Shown: in pieces, positions 7,458 to 16,327 of the stretch
How the letters are laid out: every line of letters begins with the position of its first letter
Numbering within the stretch: the first letter of the stretch is position 1
Assembly (NCBI GenBank): GCA_963839685.1
Contig: CAWIVS010000012.1
Span: 620,001-684,000, forward strand
Source: CADEED01 sp963839685
GTDB taxonomy: Bacteria > Pseudomonadota > Gammaproteobacteria > Steroidobacterales > Steroidobacteraceae
Reading direction: 5' to 3'
Length of the DNA stretch: 64,000 nt
Position numbers and translations under genes: made by a program
Notes under the pieces: model-generated
Told to the model about the DNA's origin: nothing
Seen by the model: only the letters and a program-made list of their open reading frames with translations
Database searches by the model: none

Positions 7458-8882
7458 GCGGCGAAGCGATTCAAACGATCATGGATGGCAGCTTCGGGCA
7501 TGGCCTTGAGCAGCGGCGCGAGTTCGGGACCCTCGGGCGCACCGGTGAGCGCCAGGCGCAGCGGCTTCCACAGCGCCTGACCCTTTGCGCCGGTCGCGGC
7601 CTTGACCGCATCGACGATGGCGTCGAGGTTGCCGCCCTGCGAGGCGACCGCATCGGCCGCCGCGCGGAAGAACCCGGTACCGGCCTCGCGTACGCGCGCC
7701 AGCGAGGACTCGTCCAGCGACGGCGATGGTCCGAATACCACTTCGCGCCAGCGCGCCACGTCGGACGGCAGCACCACGTTCGGGCGAATCGCCGCGATGA
7801 AAGCGCGGCGCCGGGCGGCGTCGATGTCGCGTGGCGTCTCGGACTCGAGCCAGCGCTCGCTTTCCTCGAGCGGCATGTGATGCGCCACTTCGCGCTGCCA
7901 GACATTGAGCTGCGATTCCTCGAAACGCGCCGGGGCGCGGCCGAGATGTTTGACGGTAAAGGCACGCGCCATCTGTTCCGGCGTCAGCACCCCGGTTTCG
8001 CTGCTCGAGTGGCCGAGGCGGAACAGGTGGTTCGCCAGCGCCACCGGTAGATAGCCCCGCTCGCGGAACTCGCGCACGCTGGTGGCGCCATGCCGCTTGG
8101 ACAACGGTGCGCCGTCCGCGCCCACCAGCAGCGACAGGTGGCCGTAGGTAGGCGCCCGCAGGCTCAGCGCCTCGAGCACCAGCAGCTGCCGCGGAGTGTT
8201 GGTCAGGTGATCTTCGCCGCGCAGCACGTGCGTGATGCCCATCTCGGCATCGTCGATGGCGTTGCTGAAGAAGAACGCCGCGCTGCCGTCTGCGCGCCGC
8301 AGGATGAAATCACCGATGTCGTCGGTGGCAAAGCGCTGCGGTCCGTGCACCATGTCGTCGAACTCGACGCACGCGTCCGTTGGGGACGCGGAAACGCGTG
8401 GTCGGTGAGATCCCCTGCGCGCTCTTGCGCGCGCGCGCCTCGGCCGACAGCTCACGGCAGGTACCGGCATACCGCGGCGGCCGGCCGGCGGCCAGCTGCG
8501 CCTTGCGCGACATATCGAGTTCCAGCGGCGTGCAGTAGCAGGGATAGGTGAGCCCACGCGCATCCAGCGTGGCCGAATGGCGCGCGTAGATCGCTCCGCG
8601 ACGCGACTGGAGATACTCCTCGCCCACCGCGGCATCGCCCTTTTCCGTGGCAGAAGGCGGGCCCGCATCCCATTCGAGTCCCATCCAGCGCAGGTCGTCC
8701 ATGAGCGCCGTGGTGTAGAACTCCTTGCTGCGCTCCGTGTCCGTATCCTCGATGCGCAATACGAAGCGGCCGCCGTGATGGCGCGCGAACAGCCAGCTGA
8801 ACAGCGCCGTGCGCGCGTTGCCGAGGTGCAGCTCGCCGGTGGGACTGGGAGCGAATCGTGTGGTGATGCGGCCGTGAAACAC
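7454..8882 (-). CDS. gltX: Glutamyl-tRNA synthetase; one apparent frameshift
   Basis: Class I synthetase that charges tRNA-Glu. The N-terminal part (ITTRFAPSPTGELHLGNARTALFSWL, RIEDTD, zinc-site-like CYCTPLELD with YAGTC) starts at 8882. The C-terminal part (VEFDDMVHGPQRF, LRGEDHLTNTPRQ, PLSKRHGATSV as KMSKS-type loop) is in the next frame to 7454. The break falls at about 8366-8378, between FRVPNGRV and VEFDD, and corresponds to one extra base. Because GluRS is essential, a sequencing insertion is far more likely than a dead gene. It is followed by cysS with an ATGA overlap. Confidence 0.93.
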
Positions 8883-8924
8883 CGGCGAAGTTTACGGGAA
8901 AGCAACCGCGTGCCGCAGCTTCGG

Positions 8925-8941
8925 TAGAATCCCCCGCCATG
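8925..8941 (+). promoter_or_regulatory. Candidate -10 element for a leaderless cyclophilin transcript
   Basis: TAGAAT at 8925-8930 ends only 8 bases before the ATG at 8939. If used, transcription would start at or next to the start codon, giving a leaderless mRNA; no ribosome-binding site is visible between the two. A clear -35 is not visible. The same arrangement recurs before sco1. Confidence 0.35.
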
Positions 8942-9632
8942 AAAAACCCACGCCTGATCCTTGGCAATCCTGGTTTCGCTGCTGTCCCTTGCCGCACAGG
9001 CCGCGGAGCCCGAGCGCGTTCGCGTCACCACCAACCTTGGCCAGTTCGTCATCGAGCTGCAGCGCGACCGCGCACCATTGACGGTGGAGAACTTCCTGAC
9101 TTACGTGCGCTCGGGCCACTACACCAACACGCTGTTCCACCGTGTCATCGCGGGCTTCGTGATCCAGGGTGGCGGCGTCGGCACTGACTACAAGGCCAAG
9201 CCTAATTTCAAGCCTATTCCGAACGAGTCGGGCAATGGTCTCAAGAATCTGCGCGGCACCGTGGGGCTCGCGCGCGCTTCCGGGCCCCACACCGGCGACA
9301 GCCAGTTCTATGTCAACGTGGACAACAACGATACGGCCCTCGATCCGCTGCCCACGCGTTGGGGCTATGCCGTGTTCGGGCGCGTGGTCGAAGGCATGGA
9401 GGTCATCGATCGGATCAGCGTGTCGCCCACCGGACCGCAGGGTCCATTCAAGGAGGACGCGCCCCTGCAGCCGGTCGTGATCCAGAAGATCGAGATACTC
9501 GCCGCGGCGCCGCCGGCGGCGGCACCGCCGGCCGCGGCGCCCCCGGCCACAACACCCGAGGCCGCTCCGTCGACGCCGCCTGCGCCGCCCGCCGGCAGCG
9601 AAACTCCGCCGACGCCACCGACCGAAAAATAG
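8939..9632 (+). CDS. Periplasmic cyclophilin-type peptidyl-prolyl isomerase; frameshift in the signal peptide
   Basis: Cyclophilin (PpiA-like) that speeds cis-trans isomerisation of proline bonds in exported proteins. The core shows RVTTNLGQFVIEL, FHRVIAGFVIQGGG, the glycine-rich GTVGLARASGPHTGDSQFYVNV and GYAVFGRVVEGMEVID. A signal peptide is recovered by joining MKNPRLI (frame of 8939) to LAILVSLLSLAAQAAEP (frame of 8961), which needs one extra base near 8958-8961 to be skipped. Otherwise a TTG start at 8961 must be assumed. The last roughly 45 residues are a Pro/Ala/Thr-rich tail with PPAAA repeats, probably flexible. lpxH starts 7 bp downstream. Confidence 0.88.
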
Positions 9633-9639
9633 CCTCTGC

Positions 9640-10362
9640 ATGGCCACGCTGTTCGCCTCGGATCTGCATCTCGACAGCGAAGCACCCTGGGCCATAGATG
9701 CATTCATTGCCTTCCTCGAAGGCCCGGCGCGCAGCGCCGAGGCGCTCTACCTGCTCGGTGACCTGTTCGAGGTCTGGGTCGGCGACGACGATGACAATCC
9801 CGACAATGCGCGCACCTGCAGCGCGCTGCAGACGCTGACCCACAGCGGCGTAGCGACCTACGCCATCCACGGCAACCGCGACTTCCTGCTCGGGGAGCGA
9901 TTCACGCAGCGCACCGGCGTCAAACTACTGCCTGATCCCGTGCTCGTGGACCTGTACGGCGTGCCTACCCTGCTCAGCCACGGGGACGCCTTCTGCACCG
10001 AGGACACTTCCTACCAGCAGTTGCGCAGCATCGTGCGGCAGTCATCCTGGCAGCGGCGCTTCCTGTCGCTGCCACTGGCCGCACGGCGACTGCTCGCCAG
10101 CGCCGCGCGCGCCGGCAGCAAGGCGCACACCGAGCGCACGATTCCCACCATCATGGACGTCAATCCAGACGCGGTGCTGCGCGCCTTTCGCGCCACGGGC
10201 GCGCGACGGCTCATTCACGGCCACACGCACCGCCCGGCCGTGCACCCCTGCGTGGTCGACGGCATGAACGCCGAACGCGTGGTGCTGGCCCCCTGGTACG
10301 AGGCGGCGAGCTGCATTTCGGTAGATGCAGACGGCGTCAGGGAAGTCCCGCTGCCGCGTTGA
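9640..10362 (+). CDS. lpxH: UDP-2,3-diacylglucosamine diphosphatase
   Basis: Calcineurin-like metallophosphoesterase of lipid A synthesis, 240 residues. LpxH cleaves UDP-2,3-diacylglucosamine to lipid X and UMP at the cytoplasmic face of the inner membrane. Metal-binding motifs are in order: SDLHLD (6-11), GDLFEVWVGDD (about 41-51), HGNRDFLLG (about 79-87), LSHGDAFCTEDTSYQ and GHTHRPAVH. The next base pairs after its stop form a long palindrome that separates it from the convergent miaE. Confidence 0.95.
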   Translation: MATLFASDLHLDSEAPWAIDAFIAFLEGPARSAEALYLLGDLFEVWVGDDDDNPDNARTCSALQTLTHSGVATYAIHGNRDFLLGERFTQRTGVKLLPDPVLVDLYGVPTLLSHGDAFCTEDTSYQQLRSIVRQSSWQRRFLSLPLAARRLLASAARAGSKAHTERTIPTIMDVNPDAVLRAFRATGARRLIHGHTHRPAVHPCVVDGMNAERVVLAPWYEAASCISVDADGVREVPLPR

Positions 10363-10363
10363 A

Positions 10364-10422
10364 CGAAATGGGGACATTCCTATTTTCCCGGAAACCGGAA
10401 AATAGGAATGTCCCCATTTTCG
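10364..10422. repeat. Dispersed 59-bp palindrome, copy 1 (convergent gap filler)
   Basis: Left arm 10364-10390 and right arm 10395-10422 are near-perfect reverse complements, with core AATGGGGACATTCCTATTTT. The element fills the whole gap between the lpxH stop (10362) and the miaE stop (10423). Copy 2 is at 61490-61545. It is long and stable enough to act as a bidirectional terminator. It resembles REP-type repeats moved by RAYT transposases, but no such transposase is in the window. Confidence 0.85.
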
Positions 10423-11061
10423 TCACCCCGGCGGACCGGAGTGAAATCGCAGTTCGCGGTCTGGCTGTGTGGCGAGTTCTGCCTCGCGCGTCGCGAAGAG
10501 CTCCAGGCGCGCTGCGATCTCCGCGGCATCGAACTCTCGCTGCGCGAACTCCAGGTAGATCTCGAAGTGGCGCGCCTCGGAGCGCTCGAGTTGTTCGTAG
10601 AGCTCACGAGCCTCCGGCGGCAGGCGCTTCGCCAGCAGCCGGAATCTTTCGCAGGAGCGGGCTTCGATCAAGGCATGCACGATCATGAGATCGAGCTTGC
10701 GCTTCGGATCGTGGGTGCGGACCAGCTTGCGTAATTCGCTCGCGTAGCGGCCCGGCTTCATGCGTACGTGAGGCATGTCGAGCTTCTTCATCAGGCGCTC
10801 GACTTGTTCGAAGTGCTTGAGTTCTTCGCGCGCCAGGCGCGACAGCGCAACGGCGAGCGAACGGTCTTCCGGGTAAGCGAAGATGAGCGCCAGCGCGGTT
10901 GACGCGGCCTTCTTTTCGCAATTGGCATGATCCAGGAGCAGCGTCGGCAGATCGGCGAGCGCCGCCTCCACCCAGGCGCGCGGAGTGGCGCCACGCAGGA
11001 TGTCGCCACCAGTCGCTCGCCCGAAGCGGACCGCCGCCGCGGCCTCGCGCCGCGCACTCAT
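10423..11061 (-). CDS. miaE: tRNA-(ms2io6A) hydroxylase
   Basis: A 212-residue non-haem diiron monooxygenase. MiaE hydroxylates the isopentenyl group of ms2i6A-37 in tRNAs that read U-starting codons, an oxygen-dependent step. The four-helix ferritin-like core shows diiron ligands in LLDHANCEKKAAS, LAREELKHFEQ (E..H), IEARSCERFRL and RSEARHFEIYLEFA. Length is normal. Its start overlaps the stop of the receiver-kinase gene upstream (ATGA), so it is the last gene of a minus-strand operon running from purF. The tRNA prenyltransferase gene miaA is not in the window. Confidence 0.93.
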   Translation of the reverse strand: MSARREAAAAVRFGRATGGDILRGATPRAWVEAALADLPTLLLDHANCEKKAASTALALIFAYPEDRSLAVALSRLAREELKHFEQVERLMKKLDMPHVRMKPGRYASELRKLVRTHDPKRKLDLMIVHALIEARSCERFRLLAKRLPPEARELYEQLERSEARHFEIYLEFAQREFDAAEIAARLELFATREAELATQPDRELRFHSGPPG

Positions 11062-12314
11062 GCCTGCGACTCCGAAGTGCCAAGCGCCTCGAGCGCGAAT
11101 TCGATGAGTCTGGCGGCCGAATCCGCATCCGCCGGGCGGTCGCCAGCTTCCTTGGCGAGCAGCGTGTCGATCAAGGGCTGCACCGAGGCCAGGCGTTCCG
11201 GCAGGCGCGGGATCGGCGCCTTGGCGTGATGCACGAGAATCGCCATGTGATTGTCCGCGTCGTAGGGCTTCTTTCCGGTCAGCATTTCGTACAGCACGAC
11301 ACCGAGACTGTAGATGTCACTGCGCGCGTCGATCTCTTTGCCGTGGCCCTGCTCCGGGCTCATGTAGTGCGGCGTGCCGAAGATCAGCCCCTTGTCAGTC
11401 ACTTCCATCTTCAGCGCCACGTGTTTGGCGAGACCGAAATCGATCAGCGCGATGCTGCCATCGTCGCGCAGCATTACGTTCCCGGGTTTCAGATCGCGAT
11501 GCAGGATGCCGACCTCGTGAATCGCCTGCAGCGCGTAGGCGAGATCGCGCCCATAGGTCAATGACTGGCGGGCGGTGAGCCCTTCGGACATGCGCTTGCG
11601 CAGATCGCCGCGAGCGAAGTGTTCCATCGCGAGGTACAGGTGATCGTCCATGACACCGAGGTCGAAGATCTGCACCACGTTGGGATGGCGCACATCACGC
11701 AGGATTTCGAATTCCTGCAGGAATCGCTCCATCGACTGGTCGACGCCGGTCTCCTTGCGGATCGCGGGCGTCACCTTGAGAACCACGACGCCGCCGAACT
11801 CGACGCCTTCGGCCAGGAACAGTTCCGACACCGACCCCTTCGCGATCGATTCGATGCGACGGTAGGCCTTGAGGCGTGCGCCCGCGAAATCCTGCGCCAT
11901 CTTCGCGCCGGCCGACATGCGCCAACGGCCCTGTGCCCTGGCCTGCTCGTCGGCCGCGCGCCGGATGGCGTCGTTGAGCTTGGTGTGTTTGATCTTCGCC
12001 TTGCCGATCACCTCGAAGGCCCCGGTGGCGCGTGCTTCGCCGGCATCCGGCGATGTGTCGGTGGCGGAGAGGAAAATCACCGGCGCGAATCCCTCGCGCC
12101 CATGAAAGTCGCGCAGCCAGTCCAGGCCCGAACCGCCGCGCCACTCGTGATCCAGCAGCACCACGCTATAGCCCTGCGCGAGGAAACCCGGCGTCAGCGG
12201 ACCACGGACGCGCGGGTTATAGCTGACGAGGTCGACGTCCGGCCACTCGCAGGATATGTGGTGCCGCAGGAGCGTGCGGTAACGCGGGTCGTCGTCGATG
12301 AGCAGTAGACGCAT
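11058..12314 (-). CDS. Response-regulator receiver fused to a Ser/Thr protein kinase
   Basis: A 418-residue protein. Residues 1-120 are a receiver domain with the acidic cluster DDD (7-9), phosphoacceptor Asp55 in VVLLDHEW, a switch Ser/Thr in FLSATD and the conserved lysine at IGK (105). Residues about 150-410 are a eukaryotic-type kinase: VVVLKV (Lys180), HRDLKPGNV (272-280), IDFGLAK (291-297) and GTPHYMSPEQ. The glycine-rich loop is poor (AKGSVSELFL). No membrane segment or extracellular sensor is seen, so the receiver probably gates the kinase in the cytoplasm. It sits 9 bp after glycerate kinase and overlaps miaE by four bases. Partner histidine kinase and targets are unknown. Confidence 0.88.
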   Translation of the reverse strand: MRLLLIDDDPRYRTLLRHHISCEWPDVDLVSYNPRVRGPLTPGFLAQGYSVVLLDHEWRGGSGLDWLRDFHGREGFAPVIFLSATDTSPDAGEARATGAFEVIGKAKIKHTKLNDAIRRAADEQARAQGRWRMSAGAKMAQDFAGARLKAYRRIESIAKGSVSELFLAEGVEFGGVVVLKVTPAIRKETGVDQSMERFLQEFEILRDVRHPNVVQIFDLGVMDDHLYLAMEHFARGDLRKRMSEGLTARQSLTYGRDLAYALQAIHEVGILHRDLKPGNVMLRDDGSIALIDFGLAKHVALKMEVTDKGLIFGTPHYMSPEQGHGKEIDARSDIYSLGVVLYEMLTGKKPYDADNHMAILVHHAKAPIPRLPERLASVQPLIDTLLAKEAGDRPADADSAARLIEFALEALGTSESQA

Positions 12315-12323
12315 CGGCGCGGA

Positions 12324-13503
12324 TTAGAGCATGCGAGGCATCGCAAGACCACGCAGTGAATGCGCGGATTGTCGGATGCCGATCAGGAGATCCCCGACAT
12401 TCGTTCCCGTCGGGCCCGTGTGCACGAGATCCCCGGAGGCTTCGAGCGCGAATCCGGAATCGAATTCGCGAAACGCGCGTTCCACGTCGCAGCCCGCGAG
12501 CTCGGCGCGTTCCACGCTGCCGGCCATCGACGATGGCACCGGCATCCGTCGTGACGCCGTCCGTCCCGTCGGTACCGGCTGACAGGATGGTTAGAGGCTC
12601 GTCGGCGCGCAGCAGTCGCGCCGCGGCCAGCGCGAGATGCATGTTGCGACCACCGTAGCCATGTTTTTCGGACAGCTTCACGGTCGATTCCCCGCCCCAG
12701 ACGAGTCCGTCAGCCTCGGAAGCGCGTAATGCTTCGACGAACTGGCGCGCCACATCAACCGCGTCGCCATCGAAACGCCCGGCGCCTGCCTGCAACCTGA
12801 GGCCGTGGGCACTCGCCACGCTGACAACTTCCCGTACCGCGACGCCCAGATTCGCAACGACCACCCGCAGGATGTCGTCGCCCTTCGAGCCATCCTGGCC
12901 TAACAATCCTGACCCGATGACAGCAGGATCGTCGTGTGGAACGTCGGAGATGAACAATGCCGTCGCCGGCCGGCCGGTGAGCAGGCGCGCGACTCCGCCG
13001 GCCTTGAGCCGCGAGAGCTTTGCCCGCCCGGCGTTGAGCACCTCGATCGGCTGCCCGGAGGCGAGCCCGCTTTCGTTGAACGCGCGCAGCTCCGCAAGGG
13101 TTCGCCCCTCGCGCAGGATTTCCACCAGACTCGAGCTGCCGCCCGAGACCAGAAAGATCGGGTAACACCGCTCGCCCAGGGTCGCGAGCGCACGCTCGAA
13201 TGCGGCACCGGCGGCCAGGCTGCGTTCATCCGGCACGGGGTGCGCGGACTCCAGGATCGTGACGCCGGCGAGCCGTGCGAGTTCCGGACTGGAATGGCCA
13301 TCCTTGGTGATGACCAGCATTTGCCGGAGGCGCGCGCCCAGCGCGTCGTGTGCACCAAGCGCCATCGCGGCTGCCGCCTTGCCGACCGCGAACACCGCGC
13401 AATCGCTATGTTGTTCGCGCAACGCCATTTCGACGCTGGCACGACCATGGGTCGCGCGCAGCGCGGCGTCGAACAATTCGAGCAGGATGCGACGGGCGCT
13501 CAC
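12324..13503 (-). CDS. Glycerate 2-kinase (GckA/TtuD type); one apparent frameshift
   Basis: Class II glycerate kinase that phosphorylates D-glycerate to 2-phosphoglycerate, linking glyoxylate and tartrate breakdown to glycolysis. The N-terminal part shows VFAVGKAAAAM, ITKDGHSS, LESAHPVPDERS, LVSGGSSSLVE and ISDVPHDDPAVIGSG; the C-terminal domain has GGESTVKL and LSAGTDGTDGVTTDAGA. At about 12517-12528 the frame breaks after AIVDG and resumes as SVERAELAG, ending HTGPTGTNVGDL, the family C-terminal signature. This equals one extra base. The start is GTG at 13503. It lies 14 bp after purF and 9 bp before the receiver-kinase gene. Confidence 0.88.
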
Positions 13504-13517
13504 CGAGCGCAGTGAGA

Positions 13518-15026
13518 TCAGCTCTTGACGACTTTGAGGCCGCCGCGCTCGCCGTCACGGCGCGTTGCCTTGGCGAAATCCGACCGCTCGGATTCGAGCC
13601 GTGCGAGGTATTCGCTGGTGATGTCGCCGGTCACGTAGTTGCCCGAGAAGCACGAGGTGTCGAATTCCTTGATACTGGAATGATCGTGCACGCAGGCCGC
13701 GATGAGATCTTCCAGGTCCTGGTAGATCAACCAGTCGGCGCCGATGAGCTTGGCGACTTCGTCGTCGCTGCGCTTGCTCGCCACCAGTTCGCTGGCCGCC
13801 GGCATGTCGATGCCGTAGACATTCGGGAATTTCACCGGCGGTGCCGCAGAGGCGAAGTACACCCTGCGCGCACCGGCCTCGCGGGCCAGGTCGATGATCT
13901 GCGCAGAGGTCGTGCCGCGCACGATCGAGTCGTCCACCAGCAGCACGTTCTTGTTGCGGAATTCCAGGTCGATGGCATTCAGCTTGCTGCGCACCGACTT
14001 CGAACGCTGCTCCTGTCCGGGCATGATGAACGTGCGTCCAACGTAACGGTTCTTGACGAAGCCTTCGCGATACTTGACGCCCAGGTGTTGCGCCACCTGC
14101 ATGGCGCTGGTGCGACTGGTGTCCGGAATCGGAATCACGACGTCGATGCCGTGATCCGGGCGTTCGCGCAGAATCTTTTCCGCGAGGCGATCACCCATAC
14201 GCATGCGTGCGCGATGCACCGAGATGTTGTCGATCAGCGAATCGGGACGCGCGAAGTAGACGTACTCGAAGATGCAGGGCGCATGGCGCGTGGTGGTGAC
14301 GCAGACCTGCGTGTGCAGGCGGCCGAGTGAATCGATGTACACGACTTCACCCGGCGCCACATCGCGCACCAGCTTGAAGCCCAGCATGTCCAACGCCACG
14401 CTCTCCGAGGCCAGCATCCACTCGGCGCCCTTGGGCGTCTCGCGCTGGCCCAGCACCAGAGGCCGGATACCGTTGGGGTCGCGCAGGCCGATGAGACCGT
14501 GGCCGATGACCATGGCGATCACCGCATAACCACCGCGGCAACGCCGATAGACCGCGCTCAGCGCGGCGAAAATGTCGGCGGGAGTGACACGCGGCGTGCC
14601 GACGCGCTGCAGCTCCGACGCCAATACGTTGAGCAACACCTCGGAATCCGAGGTGGTGTTGAGATGGCGCCGGTCTTCGCGTTCCAGCACTTCACCCAGC
14701 TCGCGCGCGTTGGTGAGATTGCCGTTGTGCGCCAGGCAGATGCCGTACGGCGCGTTGACGTAGAAGGGCTGCGCTTCGGCGGCGCTGTCGCATCCCGCCG
14801 TGGGATAGCGGACATGGCCCATGCCCATGTTGCCCTTGAGCTCCTGCATGTGCCGCTGTTCGAACACGTCGCGCACCAGTCCCGGGCCCTTGCGGACGAA
14901 CAACTCGCCTTCCGACACGGTGGCGATGCCCGCCGCGTCCTGGCCGCGGTGCTGCAGCACCGTCAGGGCGTCATAAATGCGTTGGTTGACCGGGCTGGTT
15001 CCGACGATTCCGGCAATGCCGCACAT
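13518..15026 (-). CDS. purF: Amidophosphoribosyltransferase
   Basis: First committed enzyme of purine synthesis: transfers ammonia from glutamine to PRPP to form phosphoribosylamine. It has 502 residues, intact. Mature N-terminal nucleophile Cys2 follows the initiator Met (MCGIAGIVG). The glutaminase domain has LQHRGQDAAGI, GHVRYPT and AHNGNLTN; the PRPP-binding loop is VLLVDDSIVRGTTS near residues 365-378. It is downstream of cvpA by 12 bp, the arrangement known from many proteobacteria. Confidence 0.97.
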   Translation of the reverse strand: MCGIAGIVGTSPVNQRIYDALTVLQHRGQDAAGIATVSEGELFVRKGPGLVRDVFEQRHMQELKGNMGMGHVRYPTAGCDSAAEAQPFYVNAPYGICLAHNGNLTNARELGEVLEREDRRHLNTTSDSEVLLNVLASELQRVGTPRVTPADIFAALSAVYRRCRGGYAVIAMVIGHGLIGLRDPNGIRPLVLGQRETPKGAEWMLASESVALDMLGFKLVRDVAPGEVVYIDSLGRLHTQVCVTTTRHAPCIFEYVYFARPDSLIDNISVHRARMRMGDRLAEKILRERPDHGIDVVIPIPDTSRTSAMQVAQHLGVKYREGFVKNRYVGRTFIMPGQEQRSKSVRSKLNAIDLEFRNKNVLLVDDSIVRGTTSAQIIDLAREAGARRVYFASAAPPVKFPNVYGIDMPAASELVASKRSDDEVAKLIGADWLIYQDLEDLIAACVHDHSSIKEFDTSCFSGNYVTGDITSEYLARLESERSDFAKATRRDGERGGLKVVKS

Positions 15027-15038
15027 TCGTATGAGCCC

Positions 15039-15545
15039 TCAGGTGGAGACGGATGGAAGGGACTTCTCGAGGCGTTCCAGGTTCTCGCCGACCATGCCAC
15101 GGAGGGCGCCGGCGACGCCTATCGCGTATGGCATGAGACGCGAGCGTTTCCAGGAGGGGTCTTCGTCCATGCGCAGTGCCTGAACGACGATGGTAAAGGC
15201 ACCGACCACCACCACACCGCGCACGATGCCGAAGACGCATCCCAGGAACCTGTCCATGCCGGCAAACATGGAGACGCGAACGTAATGTCCAAGTACCACG
15301 GCAATAGCGCCTCCCAAAAGGAGGACGGCTACAAAGATGATCAGCCGCGCTGCCCAAATCCGTAGGGGAGACCCTACCAACACCCCGCCGAGATGCGGCT
15401 CGAGCGAGCTTGCGAAGTTCCACGCGAGCACGATGGCCAGGACCCAGCTGATGACGGCGATCGATTCACGGAGGAGCCCGCGAACCAGGCCCATGACGGC
15501 TGAAATAACGAGGATGACGATAATGATGTAGTCGACTGCGATCAT
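15039..15545 (-). CDS. cvpA: CvpA family membrane protein
   Basis: A 168-residue inner-membrane protein with four hydrophobic helices: YIIIVILVISAVMGLVRG, VISWVLAIVLAWNFA, IFVAVLLLGGAIAVVLG and FGIVRGVVVVGAFTIV. The family motif GLVRGLLRES follows helix 1. CvpA is named for colicin V production in E. coli and is linked to envelope homeostasis; its biochemical function is not settled. It lies between dedD (96 bp gap) and purF, its conserved position. Confidence 0.93.
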   Translation of the reverse strand: MIAVDYIIIVILVISAVMGLVRGLLRESIAVISWVLAIVLAWNFASSLEPHLGGVLVGSPLRIWAARLIIFVAVLLLGGAIAVVLGHYVRVSMFAGMDRFLGCVFGIVRGVVVVGAFTIVVQALRMDEDPSWKRSRLMPYAIGVAGALRGMVGENLERLEKSLPSVST

Positions 15546-15641
15546 TCAGTTGTCGTCAATTCCTGGCTGCGACGATCCCGGAACGGGCGCGACATTGTAC
15601 CGGAGCGCCCTGCCCGGAAGCAGCCTTGCGCGGTATGGGCG

Positions 15642-16319
15642 TCACGAAATCGGCACGATGCTGCCGGACTGGCCGGCTCGCTTGAGCTCCGCCGCCAGGG
15701 TTTCAGCGGCAGCGCGATCGTGCACCGGTCCGACTCGTACGCGGAACAACTCGCGTCCGTTGCTGGTGATGGGTGCCACGAACGCAGCAAATCCTTTCGC
15801 TGTCATGTCGCGCACCAGCCGGTCGGCATTGGCACGACTCCCGAAGCTGCCCAGTTGCACGACAAATGTGCCGCGTTCCGCCCGCTGGTTAGAGGCGCTG
15901 GGCCGCGGCGCTTCCGTCTGCGCCGCGGGCGAAGTCGTGCCTGCTGGCCGTGCCGCTGGAGCGGGCGGCGCGGCAGCCATGTTGTTTGTCGACGGCGGAG
16001 GCGCCATGGGATTGGTGGCGGGCGCGGAAGCTGGCTCGGGAGCCGCGGCCTCACCCGGTTGCGCGAGACGCGGTGCGCTGTTCATGGGTGCCGCAACCGG
16101 CGGCAACGCCACGTTGGAATTGTCTGGCGCATCAGAATGCGCCGGGCCACGCTCCTGCGAATCGAGGTCGATGGTGTATTGGCGCAGGCCCGCCTCGCTG
16201 CCGTCATCTGCCGGCGGATGCGTCTCACGCGGCCCGGTGAGCAACTCCGGTACCAGCAACACGAACAGCGCCACCAGAATGACGGCACCGGTCAATCGTT
16301 GCTTGGCTCTCGAATCCAT
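15642..16319 (-). CDS. DedD-like SPOR-domain protein
   Basis: A 225-residue bitopic membrane protein. A short cytoplasmic segment is followed by one membrane helix (GAVILVALFVLLVPELL), then a long Pro/Ala-rich periplasmic linker, and a C-terminal SPOR domain (FVVQLGSFGSRANADRLVRDM, FRVRVGPVHDRAAAETL). SPOR domains bind denuded peptidoglycan glycan strands at the division septum, and DedD contributes to septation. The start at 16319 was chosen because the upstream in-frame extension belongs to the tail of folC in the wrong frame. It lies 8 bp after folC. Confidence 0.92.
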   Translation of the reverse strand: MDSRAKQRLTGAVILVALFVLLVPELLTGPRETHPPADDGSEAGLRQYTIDLDSQERGPAHSDAPDNSNVALPPVAAPMNSAPRLAQPGEAAAPEPASAPATNPMAPPPSTNNMAAAPPAPAARPAGTTSPAAQTEAPRPSASNQRAERGTFVVQLGSFGSRANADRLVRDMTAKGFAAFVAPITSNGRELFRVRVGPVHDRAAAETLAAELKRAGQSGSIVPIS

Positions 16320-16327
16320 GGCGCGAA

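Noticed and set aside
9505..9625. Tandem GCCGGCGGCG-like DNA repeat
   Set aside because: It is explained by the Pro/Ala-rich C-terminal tail of the cyclophilin in a GC-rich genome.
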